A stretch of 64,000 bases of DNA from Streptomyces sp. NBRC 109706 (GTDB lineage: Bacteria; Actinomycetota; Actinomycetes; Streptomycetales; Streptomycetaceae): contig NZ_BBOM01000014.1 of assembly GCF_000974485.1 (NCBI RefSeq), positions 124,001 through 188,000 of the forward strand, given 5' to 3'. The position numbers were made by a program, and so were the translations under genes. The notes under the pieces were generated by a model. The model worked only from the letters and a program-made list of their open reading frames with translations. It ran no database searches and had not been told where the DNA came from. This document shows, piece by piece, positions 37,001 through 46,983 of this stretch (positions within the stretch are counted from its first letter, which is position 1; the number at the start of each line of letters is the position of its first letter).

Positions 37001-39166
37001 TCACCCGTCCAGTCGCGTCAGCCAGTCCTGGAGTCGCGCGGCCTGCGGATGACCGATCTCCTCCCAGATCCCCGACGCCCGGGCCACGCACTCCCGTACC
37101 GCCACCGGGTCGCCTCCCGTCCGCTCCAGAAGCTCCGCCAGACGAACCAAAGTCTCGCCCTCGTAGTGACCGGCTCCCAGCGCGTTGAGCGTGGCCGCCG
37201 CCTGGCGCAGGCGGACGGCTGCCTCCTGGTCGTTCCCCAGATGTTCATGGACCGCCCCCAGCGCCGCCTGAACGCGCGCGGCCATCCGTTCGTCCGCTTC
37301 GTCCAGCGCGAGCAGATCCGCGTGTGCCTTCTCCAAGGTGGCCAGGGCGGCGTGGTGTTCGCGCGCGGCGTCCTGGGCTCGTCCGAGGAAGAAGGCCGCG
37401 ATGGCGGCCCCCCGCTTCTCCCCGGCCTCCATGTTCAGGGCCAGCGAGCGCCGGTATGCCTCGATGGCGCGGGCCGGGTCGTGCCGGTCCCAGTACCGGC
37501 CGGAGAACTCCGCGACCGAGGCGCGCAGAACGGCCCGGTCCGAGGACTGCGCGCGCTGCTCCGCCAACTCCAGCTCACCCTTCGCCCGTTCGTCCTCGTC
37601 CAGGTCCAACAGAGGCCGGGACAACAGGCTCCGCAGCCTCGCCTCACCATCGGTCTCGCCCAGCGCGACGGCCGAGGCAATCGCCAGCTCCAACGATTCC
37701 CACCAGGCGCGCACATCCCTGCGGTGCAGGAACAGCACGGTAAAGCTCTCCCCCAACGGCCATACCAGCTCATGGAGTTCAGCCCGGCTGGCCTCCCTCA
37801 GCACAGCCATGATCGAGTCACGTTCGGCCGCAAGCCAGTCCAGCGGGGGCGGTCCTCCCTCGCCGGCGAAGGGGTCCTCGGCCCGGCTCAGCAGCTCGGA
37901 CAGGTCCGCGATCCGCAGCCGCTCCTCGCGGATCGCCCGGTCGGCCAGGGCGGTCAACGCCAGGAAGTGCGTGGTCACCCGCTCCAGAACCGCCCTACGT
38001 GCCCCCTCCGGCTCCTCCCGCTCGGCCTGCTCGCGAGCGTGGAGCCGCACGAGATCGTGGAACCGATACCGGTCGGATCCTTCCTCACTCAACAGACTCG
38101 CGTCGACGAGTCCATCGAGCAACGGGCCGACCTGCTCCACCGCCGTCCCCAGCGCCGCAGCGGCCGTTCCGGCATCGAAGGTACGTCCCGGAAGCCACCC
38201 CAGGAGGCGGTACACCTGAGCCTCCGCAGGCGGCAACTCACGGTAGGCCAGGCCTAAGACTGCGGACACGGAATGCTCCCCTCCATCATTCATACCTTTC
38301 AACCGCCGGTTCTCGTCGTCGAGTTCGGCGACAAGAGCCCCAAACGTCAACCGCCGGTTCCGGGCCAGCCGCGAGCCCAGCACGCGAAGAGCCACCGGCA
38401 AACCACCGCAGAGCGCCACCAGCCGTTCCGCCAGGGGACGTTCGGCCGGGGCGATGGCCCTGCCGGCGAAGTCCGCCAGAAGTTCCAGCCCGCTCTCCTC
38501 ACCCATCGGCTCCAGCGGCAGCACCTCCGCTCCGTCCAGCACCAGGTCGCGCAGGTCCCGGTGACTGGTGGCCAACAGCACGCTCCCTCTCCCCTTCGGA
38601 ACCAGGGGCCGGACCTGGGCCGGCTGGCTCACATCGCCCAGCACGATCAGCAGACGCTTACCCGCCGTGCGGGAACGAAGCTCGTTGGCCCGCTCCTCAA
38701 GGCTGCTCGGCATGAACGCATCCGACACACCCAACGCCCGCAGACACATCGCCAGTGCCCCGGATACATCGGCGCCCGCCCCATGCCTCCTGGACCCGAA
38801 GTCCACAAAGAGCTGGCCGTCCGGAAAGGCATCCTGAGCAGACTCGGCCCACCGACAGACCAACGCGGTCTTACCCATCCCCGGCAGAGCCTTGATCACC
38901 ACCTGTCGAACCGCATCCGACCCACCGCTCCCCGCCCCCAACAGCCCATCGAGACGACCGATCTCCCGCCGGCGATTCCTGAACCTCCCAAGGAACGGCG
39001 GTACTTGGTCGGGACGGACAGACTGCCCCGCCACCTGTTGGGACACCTGGAACGTGATCCCGCCATGAATCTGCGCGGCCTGCACCACAGAGCCCCCGAC
39101 CACCCCGGACAGATCATTCCGCGAGGAAGACACCGCCCACTGCCCTTCCGCCCCACTCTCTGTCAC
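37001..39166 (-). CDS. STAND NTPase (NB-ARC with TPRs)
   Basis: A 721-residue signalling ATPase. N-terminal motif SGVVGGSVVQAAQIHGGITF (residues about 20-39) precedes many actinobacterial NB-ARC proteins. Walker A is LPGMGKT (94-100); Walker B reads LLIVLGDV (about 172-179) with Gly in place of the usual first Asp. SVLLATSHRDL is sensor 1 and GGLPVALRVLG the GxP motif. The C-terminal 280 residues are alpha-helical TPR-like repeats. No HTH or known effector domain is visible, so it may be a regulator or a defence-type sensor. Leu304 is a TTA codon (38257-38255). GTG start. Confidence 0.85.
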   Translation of the reverse strand: MTESGAEGQWAVSSSRNDLSGVVGGSVVQAAQIHGGITFQVSQQVAGQSVRPDQVPPFLGRFRNRRREIGRLDGLLGAGSGGSDAVRQVVIKALPGMGKTALVCRWAESAQDAFPDGQLFVDFGSRRHGAGADVSGALAMCLRALGVSDAFMPSSLEERANELRSRTAGKRLLIVLGDVSQPAQVRPLVPKGRGSVLLATSHRDLRDLVLDGAEVLPLEPMGEESGLELLADFAGRAIAPAERPLAERLVALCGGLPVALRVLGSRLARNRRLTFGALVAELDDENRRLKGMNDGGEHSVSAVLGLAYRELPPAEAQVYRLLGWLPGRTFDAGTAAAALGTAVEQVGPLLDGLVDASLLSEEGSDRYRFHDLVRLHAREQAEREEPEGARRAVLERVTTHFLALTALADRAIREERLRIADLSELLSRAEDPFAGEGGPPPLDWLAAERDSIMAVLREASRAELHELVWPLGESFTVLFLHRRDVRAWWESLELAIASAVALGETDGEARLRSLLSRPLLDLDEDERAKGELELAEQRAQSSDRAVLRASVAEFSGRYWDRHDPARAIEAYRRSLALNMEAGEKRGAAIAAFFLGRAQDAAREHHAALATLEKAHADLLALDEADERMAARVQAALGAVHEHLGNDQEAAVRLRQAAATLNALGAGHYEGETLVRLAELLERTGGDPVAVRECVARASGIWEEIGHPQAARLQDWLTRLDG

Positions 39167-39721
39167 AGCACCCCTTCACTTCACACCCCGTCAGCGACGA
39201 TCGAGCACGCCCAGTATCGCCCATCAAGAATGAACACGGCCGAGACTGGCCGGTGCCGGACCTCGCCTCCCGGGCAGGAAACGCCGAGGCTGGACGTATG
39301 CCCAGGAGCGCACAACGATGGCGAGTTCCGTGGTCGGCGACCTTGTGGCGGGGAGAGGCCATGACCACGCGATGGTGGCTGTGCTGCCGGCTCTCCAAGC
39401 TGGCGGAGCTCTTCACCGCCGGCTGACAGCCCGCCGAGCGGGCGGAGGAGTGGATGCTACGGAGAGGTCCGACTCGTGCGTTGGATGTCGACGTTCACGG
39501 CCCGGCGTTGGTGCGCCAGGTCGAATGGACGATCTGGCAACGATGCCCCTGGAGGGCATTTCTGAACGAGGGCTTCAACGGCCGGGGAAGGGGTGCCTCG
39601 GGTATCGCCCCGAGCGGTCACGGTGACGGCGCGGTGCCCGCTTCACACCAGGCCCGAGGACCTACACTCCACCGGGTGGTGACCGCTGACGCAGCGTGAC
39701 GCAGATTGCCGCCGACGAACG
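39167..39721. other. Intergenic, no gene recognised
   Basis: 555 bp between the divergent STAND and aldo-keto reductase genes. Several short frames exist, but none has a family match or good start context. It is presumably promoter DNA plus scar sequence within the island. Confidence 0.5.
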
Positions 39722-40588
39722 ATGAGGAAGACCGTGCTCCTGAACGAGACTTACCCCCTCTCCAACGGTGTCCAGATCCCCAAACTGGGCCTGGGCACCT
39801 GGTTCATCGACGACGGCAAGGCCGCCCGGGCGGTGAGGGACGCCATCGAGATCGGCTATCGCAACATCGACACCGCGCAGGCCTACGGCAATGAGCGCGG
39901 GGTCGGCGAGGGCGTGCGCGCCAGCGGTATCGCCCGTGACGAGGTGTTCGTGTCCACCAAGCTCGCCGCCGAGATCAAGGACTACGACGAGGCTGTCGCC
40001 GCCATCGACGAGTCGCTCACGACCCTGGGTCTCGGCCATATCGACCTGATGTTGATCCACAGCCCACAGCCGTGGGACGACTTCCGCGGTGGCGACTACG
40101 CCGAGGGCAACCGTGCCGCGTGGCGTGCCCTCGAAGACGCGCACAGGACCGGCAAGCTCCGCGCCATCGGCGTCTCCAACTTCCGGCAGCGGGATCTGGA
40201 GAACATCCTCGGCTCCTGCACCGTTGCCCCCCAAGTGAACCAACTGCTCGTCCACACGGGCAACACCCCGGTGGAACTCCTCGCCTACTGCGAGAACAGG
40301 GACATCATCGTGGAGGCGTACTCGCCCATCGCGCACGGAGAGATCCTCAAGAACCCGGACGTTCGGGCGATGGCCGAGCGGTACTCGGTGACCGTTCCGC
40401 AGCTGTGCATCCGCTACACCCTGCAACTGGGCACCGTGTCACTGCCGAAGACCGCCAACCCGGAGCACATGCGCGGCAACGCCGAGGTGGACTTCGTCAT
40501 CTCCGACCAGGACATGGCCACGCTGCGGGACATGCGCGCCCAGGACTACGGGGAACACAGCGTCTTCCCCGTCTACAGCGGAAAGTAA
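39722..40588 (+). CDS. Aldo/keto reductase
   Basis: A 288-residue NADPH-dependent (alpha/beta)8 reductase. The catalytic tetrad is visible: Asp and Tyr in YRNIDTAQAYGNE, Lys in VFVSTKLA, His in LMLIHSPQPW; the NADPH site is VSLPKTANPEHMRGN. It reduces carbonyl compounds. Downstream lie a DUF2255 pseudogene and a zinc alcohol dehydrogenase, a grouping common in actinobacterial redox clusters. Confidence 0.92.
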   Translation: MRKTVLLNETYPLSNGVQIPKLGLGTWFIDDGKAARAVRDAIEIGYRNIDTAQAYGNERGVGEGVRASGIARDEVFVSTKLAAEIKDYDEAVAAIDESLTTLGLGHIDLMLIHSPQPWDDFRGGDYAEGNRAAWRALEDAHRTGKLRAIGVSNFRQRDLENILGSCTVAPQVNQLLVHTGNTPVELLAYCENRDIIVEAYSPIAHGEILKNPDVRAMAERYSVTVPQLCIRYTLQLGTVSLPKTANPEHMRGNAEVDFVISDQDMATLRDMRAQDYGEHSVFPVYSGK

Positions 40589-40738
40589 CGCGCCGAGCCC
40601 TCGGGAGGGCGCACATGGGGCGGGTGACCGGACTTCTGCGGTGCCCGGAGAGAATCTGGGGCCCTTTCGGATCATCCGATCGCCGGAGTGAACTTGTCGT
40701 TAACCGACAGCCCCCCACGACCGAAAGGAGAACCGCCC

Positions 40739-41095
40739 ATGGCCACCTGGAGTCCTGAGCCCCCTCAGCACATCGCCGACGCCACCGAACTGCGCGTCGC
40801 GCCCAGGGGGGCCGAAGCTGCGAACGCCGACCACAATCTGGGTCGTGCGCAACGGCGACGACGTATACGTCCGTTCCTGGCGAGGCACGGCCGGCACAAG
40901 ATGGAACACAGCCCACACCCACCAGACGGGGTGCATCAGCGCCGGCGGTGCCGAGGCCGAGGTCTCCTTCACACCGGTCGACGATGCGGCGATCAACGAC
41001 CGCGTGGACGCCGCCTACCAGGCCAAGTACGGCCGCCACAGCAGCTAAGTCGAGCCGATGGTCGCGGAGCCGGGTCGTGCCGCCACGTTGCGACG
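40739..41095 (+). pseudogene. DUF2255 protein, frameshifted and with a premature stop
   Basis: ATG 40739 with AAAGGAG upstream gives MATWSPEPPQHIADATELRVAP, the DUF2255 start. At the run of six Gs (about 40806) the frame is lost; one base fewer would restore RTPTTIWVVRNGDDVYVRSW and SFTPVDDAAINDRVDAAYQAKYG. A TAA at 41046 then stops it, although family-like sequence (VEPMVAEPGRAATLRR) continues in frame. Either a decayed gene or a sequencing error plus truncation. Confidence 0.75.
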
Positions 41096-41280
41096 CCCGA
41101 GTCCTGAGCCCGTCTGGCGGAGTCCGCCAGCCGGTACAGGACGTCCACGCGATTCGTCCTTCAGGAGGTCCGTGCCCCGGAGCGCGTGTGCTGACCGGGG
41201 CACGGAGCTGGCCGAGCGCGAGCCCGATGAGGCCCAGGCTGGCACCTGGGGATTCGCCCCGGGCCCTCGGAGGCGAGGTT

Positions 41281-42300
41281 TCAGAGGGTGAGTAGGACCT
41301 TGGTGGCGCGGCGTTCGTCCATCGCTCGGTAGCCCTCGGCCGCCTGGTCGAGGGGCAGGGTCAGGTCGAAGACTCGGCCCGGGTCGATCGTGCGGTCCCA
41401 GATCAGCCGCACGAGTTCGGGCAGGAAGCGGCGCACCGGGGCCGGGCCGCCGTGCAGGTGCACCCCGGAGAAGAAGAGTTCCTCGCCAGGGAGGGAGACG
41501 CCGTGACCGACGCCGACGAAGCCGACGTGTCCGCCGGGCCGGGTGGAGCGGATGGCCTGTGTCATCGACTGCTGGGTGCCCACGGCCTCGACCACGGAGT
41601 GGGCCCCGAGCCCGCCGGTGAGATCCTTCACGCGGGCCACGCCCTCGTCGCCGCGCTCCTCCACGATGTCCGTCGCGCCGAACTCCCGCGCCAGGGCCTG
41701 CCGGTCAGCGTGCCGGGACATCGCGACGATCCGCTCCGCGCCGAGCTGCCGGGCGGCCAGCACCGCCAGCAACCCGACCGCTCCGTCCCCCACCACGACC
41801 ACCGTCCTGCCAGGCCCGGCCTCGGCCGCCACAGCCCCGAACCAGCCGGTACCCAACACGTCGGAGGCGGCCAGCAGCGAGGGGATCAGGTCCTCGTCGG
41901 GCATCCCCGGTGTGGGCACCAGCGTCCCGTCGGCCCACGGGATACGGGCCAGCGGCGCCTGCGTTCCGATCGACCCCATCAGCACGCGGTTGACACAGTG
42001 CGACTGGAAGCCGGCCCGGCAGATCTCACACGTGTTGTCCGAGGCCCAGAACGACCCGACCACGAAGTCGCCGACCCCCACACTCCGCACCTCAGAACCG
42101 ACCTCCTCGACGACCCCGACGTACTCGTGCCCCATCCGCGCGTCACGCACCTCCTCCACGCCCCGGTACGGCCACAGGTCCGACCCGCACACGCAGGTCG
42201 CCACCACGCGGAGGACCGCGTCGGTCGGCTCGACGATCGAGGGCTCCGCCCGCTCCTCGACCCGGATGTCCCCGGGGGCGTGCAGCACCACTCCGCGCAT
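41281..42300 (-). CDS. Zinc-dependent alcohol dehydrogenase
   Basis: A 339-residue MDR-family dehydrogenase. Catalytic zinc ligands lie in TCVCGSDLWPYRG (Cys) and RMGHEYVGVV (His-Glu). The structural zinc loop is reduced to CEICRAGFQSHC. VVVVGDGAVGLLAVLAARQLGA is the NAD(P) Rossmann motif. The substrate is unknown. It is convergent with the AKR/DUF2255 side and divergent from the cyclophilin-like gene. Confidence 0.92.
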   Translation of the reverse strand: MRGVVLHAPGDIRVEERAEPSIVEPTDAVLRVVATCVCGSDLWPYRGVEEVRDARMGHEYVGVVEEVGSEVRSVGVGDFVVGSFWASDNTCEICRAGFQSHCVNRVLMGSIGTQAPLARIPWADGTLVPTPGMPDEDLIPSLLAASDVLGTGWFGAVAAEAGPGRTVVVVGDGAVGLLAVLAARQLGAERIVAMSRHADRQALAREFGATDIVEERGDEGVARVKDLTGGLGAHSVVEAVGTQQSMTQAIRSTRPGGHVGFVGVGHGVSLPGEELFFSGVHLHGGPAPVRRFLPELVRLIWDRTIDPGRVFDLTLPLDQAAEGYRAMDERRATKVLLTL

Positions 42301-42666
42301 GGGCGACCTTCCTCGTCTCCTCTGCCGGCCGCCAACGGCCCCGGCACCGTTCCCAAATTCCGCGCCTCACTATCCCCGAAGGCAGAACGGGTTCGGGGAA
42401 CCAACGCATCGCGTCGTCGCTGTCACCCGAAGAGCCGCGATCACCCGACGACGGGGTACCTCGGCAGTTGGTGCAGAAGACCGAACTTTCCTACCCCGAT
42501 CCCGACACATCGGTGTGGGAGGACCGTGCACACCGCGGGGCCCCTGACGGGAGTCGAGCGATCGGCGCACTGTGGCAGACCCCACCCGGCCCCTGACGTC
42601 CCGTGGGAGACCTCACCGTGCGGATGCGGAACCTCGCCGAGCCCCACACCCACCGAGGGGGTCCCC

Positions 42667-43043
42667 GTGGAAGCGACCATCGGCACCATCATGCGCTTTA
42701 CCGCCCCCGAGGGGGTGATCGACGTGACGATCGACGAGGACAACCCCGCCGTACGCGACCTGCTCTCCATGCTGCCGGTCACCCTCACCTTCGAGGACTT
42801 CGCCGGGCGGGAGAAGATCGCCTACCCCCACCCCGGGACATCGCGGTGGCCGGAGCGCCTTCGTCGTCAGCCGGCGCCGGCGACCTGGCGATCTACACAC
42901 CGTGGGGCAACATCGCGTTCTTCTACGAAGGCGAACGCGGTGAGCACAGCGACGAGCTCGTCCACCTCGGCACCTTCGACGCCTCCCGCGAGCAGCTCGC
43001 CGCGCTGGAGAGCGGCGACGTGACCGTCACGGTCGTCGACTGA
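42667..43043 (+). pseudogene. Cyclophilin-like fold protein, frameshifted
   Basis: From GTG 42667 the product reads EATIGTIMRFTAPEGVIDVT and LLSMLPVTLTFEDFAGREKIA, as in small cyclophilin-like proteins. In the C-rich tract near 42828 the frame shifts; the next frame gives RDIAVAGAP, GDLAIYTPWGNIAFFYEGE and ELVHLGTFDASREQLAAL to a stop at 43043. All conserved blocks are present, so one indel separates it from an intact gene of about 125 residues. Confidence 0.75.
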
Positions 43044-43217
43044 CCGGATCGCTGGCCGCGTCTGAGAGGGGGTCCCTCGCGGTACCACCACCGGGCGGGG
43101 CTCCCTCGGTGGGGCAACGTTCTGATGGACTGGGAACGTCGGACGGTCCGCTTCTGTGGTTGCGGGACGCGCCAGGGGGCCGCCGACCGCATCGACGATC
43201 CTCAAGGAAAGAGCCCG

Positions 43218-44984
43218 ATGAACGGCGAGGTCACAATCCGGCAGCACACCACCTCCCATGCGAGGGGCGACTCCTGGTGGCAGCGGGCGGTCGTCTACCA
43301 GGTGTATCCGCGCTCGTTCCAGGACTCCGACGGCGACGGCGTCGGAGACGTCCGGGGCATCCTCCAACGGGTCGACTACCTCGCCGAGTTGGGTGTGGAC
43401 GTGGTCTGGCTGTCGCCGATCTACCGCAGCCCGCAGGACGACAACGGCTACGACATCAGTGACTATCGGGATATCGACCCGACCTTCGGCACCCTGGAGG
43501 ACGTCGACGAGCTGCTGGCCGCCCTCCACGCGCGCGGGATGAAGCTCGTGATGGACCTTGTCGTCAACCACACCAGCGACGAGCACCCCTGGTTCGTGGA
43601 GTCCCGTTCCTCGCCTGACAACCCGAAGCGGGACTGGTACTGGTGGCGGCCGGCCCGCCCCGGCATGGAGCCGGGCACGCCCGGCGCGGAGCCGACGAAC
43701 TGGGGCTCGTTCTTCTCCGGCCCGGCCTGGGAGTACGACGCCGCGACCGACGCGTACTACCTGCACCTGTTCAGCCGGAAGCAACCCGACCTGAACTGGG
43801 AGAATCCCGAGGTTCGCCGGGCCGTGTACGCGATGATGCGCTGGTGGCTCGACCGGGGCGTCGACGGCTTCCGGATGGACGTCATCAACCTCGTCTCCAA
43901 GGACGTCAACCCCGACGGGTCCCTCTGCGACGTGCCCGTGGCGGACGGACCCTACGGAGACTCGGGGGTGGCCACCGCCAACGGCCCCAGACTGCACGAG
44001 TTCCTCCAGGAGATGCACCGCGAGGTGTTCGAGGGCCGCCGCGACGGGCTGCTGCTGGTCGGCGAGACCCCGGGAGCCACCGTCGAGGACGGCAAACTCC
44101 TCACCGACCCAACCCGGGGCGAACTCGACATGGTGTTCACCTTCGAGCACGTCTCCCTCGACCACGGCCCCGGCGGCCGCTTCGACCTCGTCCCACTGGA
44201 CCTGCGCGACCTGAAGGCGACGCTCGGCCGGTGGCAGGCCGGCCTCAACGACATCGGCTGGAACGCCCTGTACTGGAACAACCACGACCAGCCCAGGGTC
44301 GTCTCCCGCTACGGCAACGACCGCGAGTACCGGCGTGAGCCGGCCGCGACCCTCGCCATCGTCCTGCACCTGCACCGCGGCACCCCCTACATCTACCAGG
44401 GCGAGGAACTCGGCATGACCAACGCCCACTTCACCGCCCTTGACCAGTACCGCGATATCGAGTCACTCCGCTACGCCGCCGACGAGAGCGAACGCGGACG
44501 GCTCACCGAGGAGCAGCTCCTGGCTCAACTGGCCGCCGGCAGCCGCGACAACGCCCGCACCCCGATGCAGTGGGACGACTCCCCCCAGGCCGGCTTCACC
44601 ACCGGCGAGCCCTGGATGGCCGTCAACCCGAACCACGACGCCATCAACGCCGCCACGGCCCTGGCCGATCCCCACTCCGTCCTCCACCTCTACCGACGCC
44701 TGATCGCCCTCCGCCACCGGGACCCGGTCGTCCAACGCGGCCACTTCCACCCCCTGCTCCCCGACGACCCGCACCTCTACGCCTTCACCCGGACCCTGGA
44801 CGACGAACAGCTCCTGGTCACCGGCTACTTCTCCGATACCGGCCGAACCGCCGACATCGGACCGGGCTGGGACGACGCCACCCCGGTCATTGGCAGCCAC
44901 CCGACGCCGACGACGGCGCACGGCGACCGGGTCACGCTCCGCCCCTGGGAAGCCGTCGTCCTACGCCGGACCCTCAGCCGGTAG
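43218..44984 (+). CDS. GH13 alpha-glucosidase (oligo-1,6-glucosidase-like)
   Basis: A 588-residue cytoplasmic GH13_31-type enzyme. Nucleophile Asp221 in GVDGFRMDVINLVSKD, acid/base Glu283 in LLVGETPG, third acid Asp357 in WNNHDQPR. The Val after the nucleophile (DVIN) is the feature that marks alpha-1,6 specificity in this subfamily. It would hydrolyse isomaltose-type oligosaccharides. ATG 43218 has AAGGAAAG upstream. There is no transporter or LacI regulator nearby. Confidence 0.9.
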   Translation: MNGEVTIRQHTTSHARGDSWWQRAVVYQVYPRSFQDSDGDGVGDVRGILQRVDYLAELGVDVVWLSPIYRSPQDDNGYDISDYRDIDPTFGTLEDVDELLAALHARGMKLVMDLVVNHTSDEHPWFVESRSSPDNPKRDWYWWRPARPGMEPGTPGAEPTNWGSFFSGPAWEYDAATDAYYLHLFSRKQPDLNWENPEVRRAVYAMMRWWLDRGVDGFRMDVINLVSKDVNPDGSLCDVPVADGPYGDSGVATANGPRLHEFLQEMHREVFEGRRDGLLLVGETPGATVEDGKLLTDPTRGELDMVFTFEHVSLDHGPGGRFDLVPLDLRDLKATLGRWQAGLNDIGWNALYWNNHDQPRVVSRYGNDREYRREPAATLAIVLHLHRGTPYIYQGEELGMTNAHFTALDQYRDIESLRYAADESERGRLTEEQLLAQLAAGSRDNARTPMQWDDSPQAGFTTGEPWMAVNPNHDAINAATALADPHSVLHLYRRLIALRHRDPVVQRGHFHPLLPDDPHLYAFTRTLDDEQLLVTGYFSDTGRTADIGPGWDDATPVIGSHPTPTTAHGDRVTLRPWEAVVLRRTLSR

Positions 44985-45168
44985 CTCCCAGTACGGTGCC
45001 CCGCCCAACCACCGGAGCCGAGCGCCGCCGTCCACCGTCCCGAAGCGGCCACGCTGACCGTGCACATCTGGCAGCCCTCTGAGTCGAGCAGGCCCGCCGG
45101 AGAGCGGTCCTCCCGACCGCTTCGCGGTCTTGCCCACCCCGCACAAGATCTCCCCGAAGGGAAACCTC

Positions 45169-45933
45169 ATGCCCACCTACGACTTCACCGGCAGGGTCGC
45201 GTTCGTCACCGGCGGGAGCGCCGGCATGGGCGCGGCGACCGTGCGGGCGTTCGCCGAGGCCGGTGCCGCCGTCGCGATCGTCGATCTCGACGGGGACACG
45301 GCACAGCGGCACGCCCGACAGCTCAACGACGCGGGCCACCGCGCTCTCGGCATCGGCTGCGACGTGTCCGACGAGCAACAGCTGCAAAACGCCGTCGCCC
45401 GAACAGTGCAGACGTTCGGAGGCCTGGACATGGCGTTCAACAACGCCGGCATCATGCTGCCCCCGGTGGACACGGCCGAGGAGAGCGCCGAGGCGTTCGA
45501 CACAATCGTCGCGGTCAACCTGCGCGGCGTGTGGGCGTCCATGAAGCACGAACTGGCGCAGATGCGGGAGCAGGGCTCCGGGGCGATCGTGAACTGCTCC
45601 TCCCTGGGCGGCCTGGTCGGCGGCAGCGGGCGCGCTACCTACCACGCGACCAAACACGGCGTGCTGGGGCAGACCAAGAGCGCCGCGTTGCAGTACGGTC
45701 CGCTCGGCATCCGCGTGAACGCCGTCTGCCCCGGCACCATCGACACCCCGATGGTCGCGCGGATGACCGCCGGCGGCGAACTCGACCCGGAAGCCGCCCT
45801 CGCGGCCATCCCGATGGGCCGTCTCGGCCGCCCCGAGGAGATCGCCGCAGCGGTGCTGTGGCTGGCCAGCGACGCCGCCAGCTACGTCACCGGCGTCGCT
45901 CTCCCCGTCGACGCCGGATACACCGCCCAGTAG
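45169..45933 (+). CDS. Short-chain dehydrogenase (classical SDR)
   Basis: A 254-residue SDR: TGGSAGMG cofactor loop, NNAG, catalytic Ser in VNCSSLGG and YHATK. Asp at the end of beta-2 (VDLDGD) favours NAD(H). ATG 45169 with GAAGGGA upstream. It follows the GH13 gene by 184 bp. Substrate unknown. Confidence 0.9.
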   Translation: MPTYDFTGRVAFVTGGSAGMGAATVRAFAEAGAAVAIVDLDGDTAQRHARQLNDAGHRALGIGCDVSDEQQLQNAVARTVQTFGGLDMAFNNAGIMLPPVDTAEESAEAFDTIVAVNLRGVWASMKHELAQMREQGSGAIVNCSSLGGLVGGSGRATYHATKHGVLGQTKSAALQYGPLGIRVNAVCPGTIDTPMVARMTAGGELDPEAALAAIPMGRLGRPEEIAAAVLWLASDAASYVTGVALPVDAGYTAQ

Positions 45934-46164
45934 GAGCCCCGGGACCACGCCGGCGGATGACGCCGTATTCAGGTCACGCGCGAGCACGGACTCGCCCCCC
46001 ACCGGAACAGGGCCCGCGTCGGCGTCGAGGGTCAACTCACCGTCAGCAGGACGCGGACGTCCCCAGGCGAGTAGGGGACGGTGATTTCCCAACCGTCGTA
46101 CTTGGCCGCTAAGGCCTCGACCACCCTCGGTTGGAAGCCGTCACGGTGGATACGTGCGGTGCTC

Positions 46165-46911
46165 TCAGCTACCACTGGGTGGCAGGGGGATGCCGGTGAA
46201 CGTCCCGAGCGCGTCCAGGAGTTGGTCCTGGAACACGGCGTCGACGACGGCGGGATGCGGAGGTCGCGGCACCCCGTGGTACCAGTACGCGCCGGTGCGC
46301 GGCTCGATGTCCGAGTCGTCGGCGGTGGCGAGCCAGGCCTGGGTGCGGTGGCCCTCCTCCAGATTGTCGGACGCGCTCGGACCCCCCATCCGGGTGGGCA
46401 CCCAGCCGGGGTCGACCGCGTGCGCGAGGTCGCGGGGGCGGAGCCGGGCGAGGGCCATCGCCAGCGCGGTGACCTGGAGCTTGGAATCGTCGTACGGGCG
46501 ACGCCTGGCCTCGGGATCGGAGAAGTCCACCGTCTCCAGATCGGTGGAGCCACCCCGGTGCATCGAACTGCTCAACACGACGGTGCGACCCGGCGGCGCC
46601 ATCAGCGCGGCCAGCACGTAGGGGGCGACGATGTTGACGGCGAACACCGAGGGCCCGCCGATGACGCCCGCGTTGTGGATCACCGCGTCGAAACGTCCGA
46701 TCCGCTCGATCTGTTCGGCGAGGCGAACGACCTGCTCCAGGCAGGAGAGATCCGCATACACCACCTCCCGCGCCATGCCGGAGACGTCCAGCCCCGCGAG
46801 CCGCTCAGGCGCGCGGGCGTGCAGGACCACATCGTGCCCGACCGCCCCCAGCTCACGGACGGTGGCCAGCCCGAGGCCGCTCGAAGCGCCGGTGACAAGA
46901 ACGCGCGCCAT
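46165..46911 (-). CDS. Short-chain dehydrogenase (extended/WW-oxidoreductase type)
   Basis: A 248-residue SDR with TGASSGLG, NAG (VIHNAGV), Ser in VVLSSSMH and YDDSK. The pattern resembles retinol-dehydrogenase/WWOX-type SDRs. It is 72 bp downstream of the sugar-dehydrogenase gene and probably in the same operon. Confidence 0.88.
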   Translation of the reverse strand: MARVLVTGASSGLGLATVRELGAVGHDVVLHARAPERLAGLDVSGMAREVVYADLSCLEQVVRLAEQIERIGRFDAVIHNAGVIGGPSVFAVNIVAPYVLAALMAPPGRTVVLSSSMHRGGSTDLETVDFSDPEARRRPYDDSKLQVTALAMALARLRPRDLAHAVDPGWVPTRMGGPSASDNLEEGHRTQAWLATADDSDIEPRTGAYWYHGVPRPPHPAVVDAVFQDQLLDALGTFTGIPLPPSGS

Positions 46912-46983
46912 CAGAAGTGCCCTCCACTCTGAATCCGTATCTGAAAGCGAGTCACCGTCCCGGGGTTGGGCGACCGGGGTCGG

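Noticed and set aside
39318-39699. Short ORFs between the STAND and AKR genes
   Set aside because: None has family similarity or a start context; they overlap one another in several frames.
46032-46160. Minus-strand frame ending VEALAAKYDGWEITVPYSPGDVRVLLTV
   Set aside because: Looks protein-like and may be the tail of a lost gene, but it is too short and matches no family I know.
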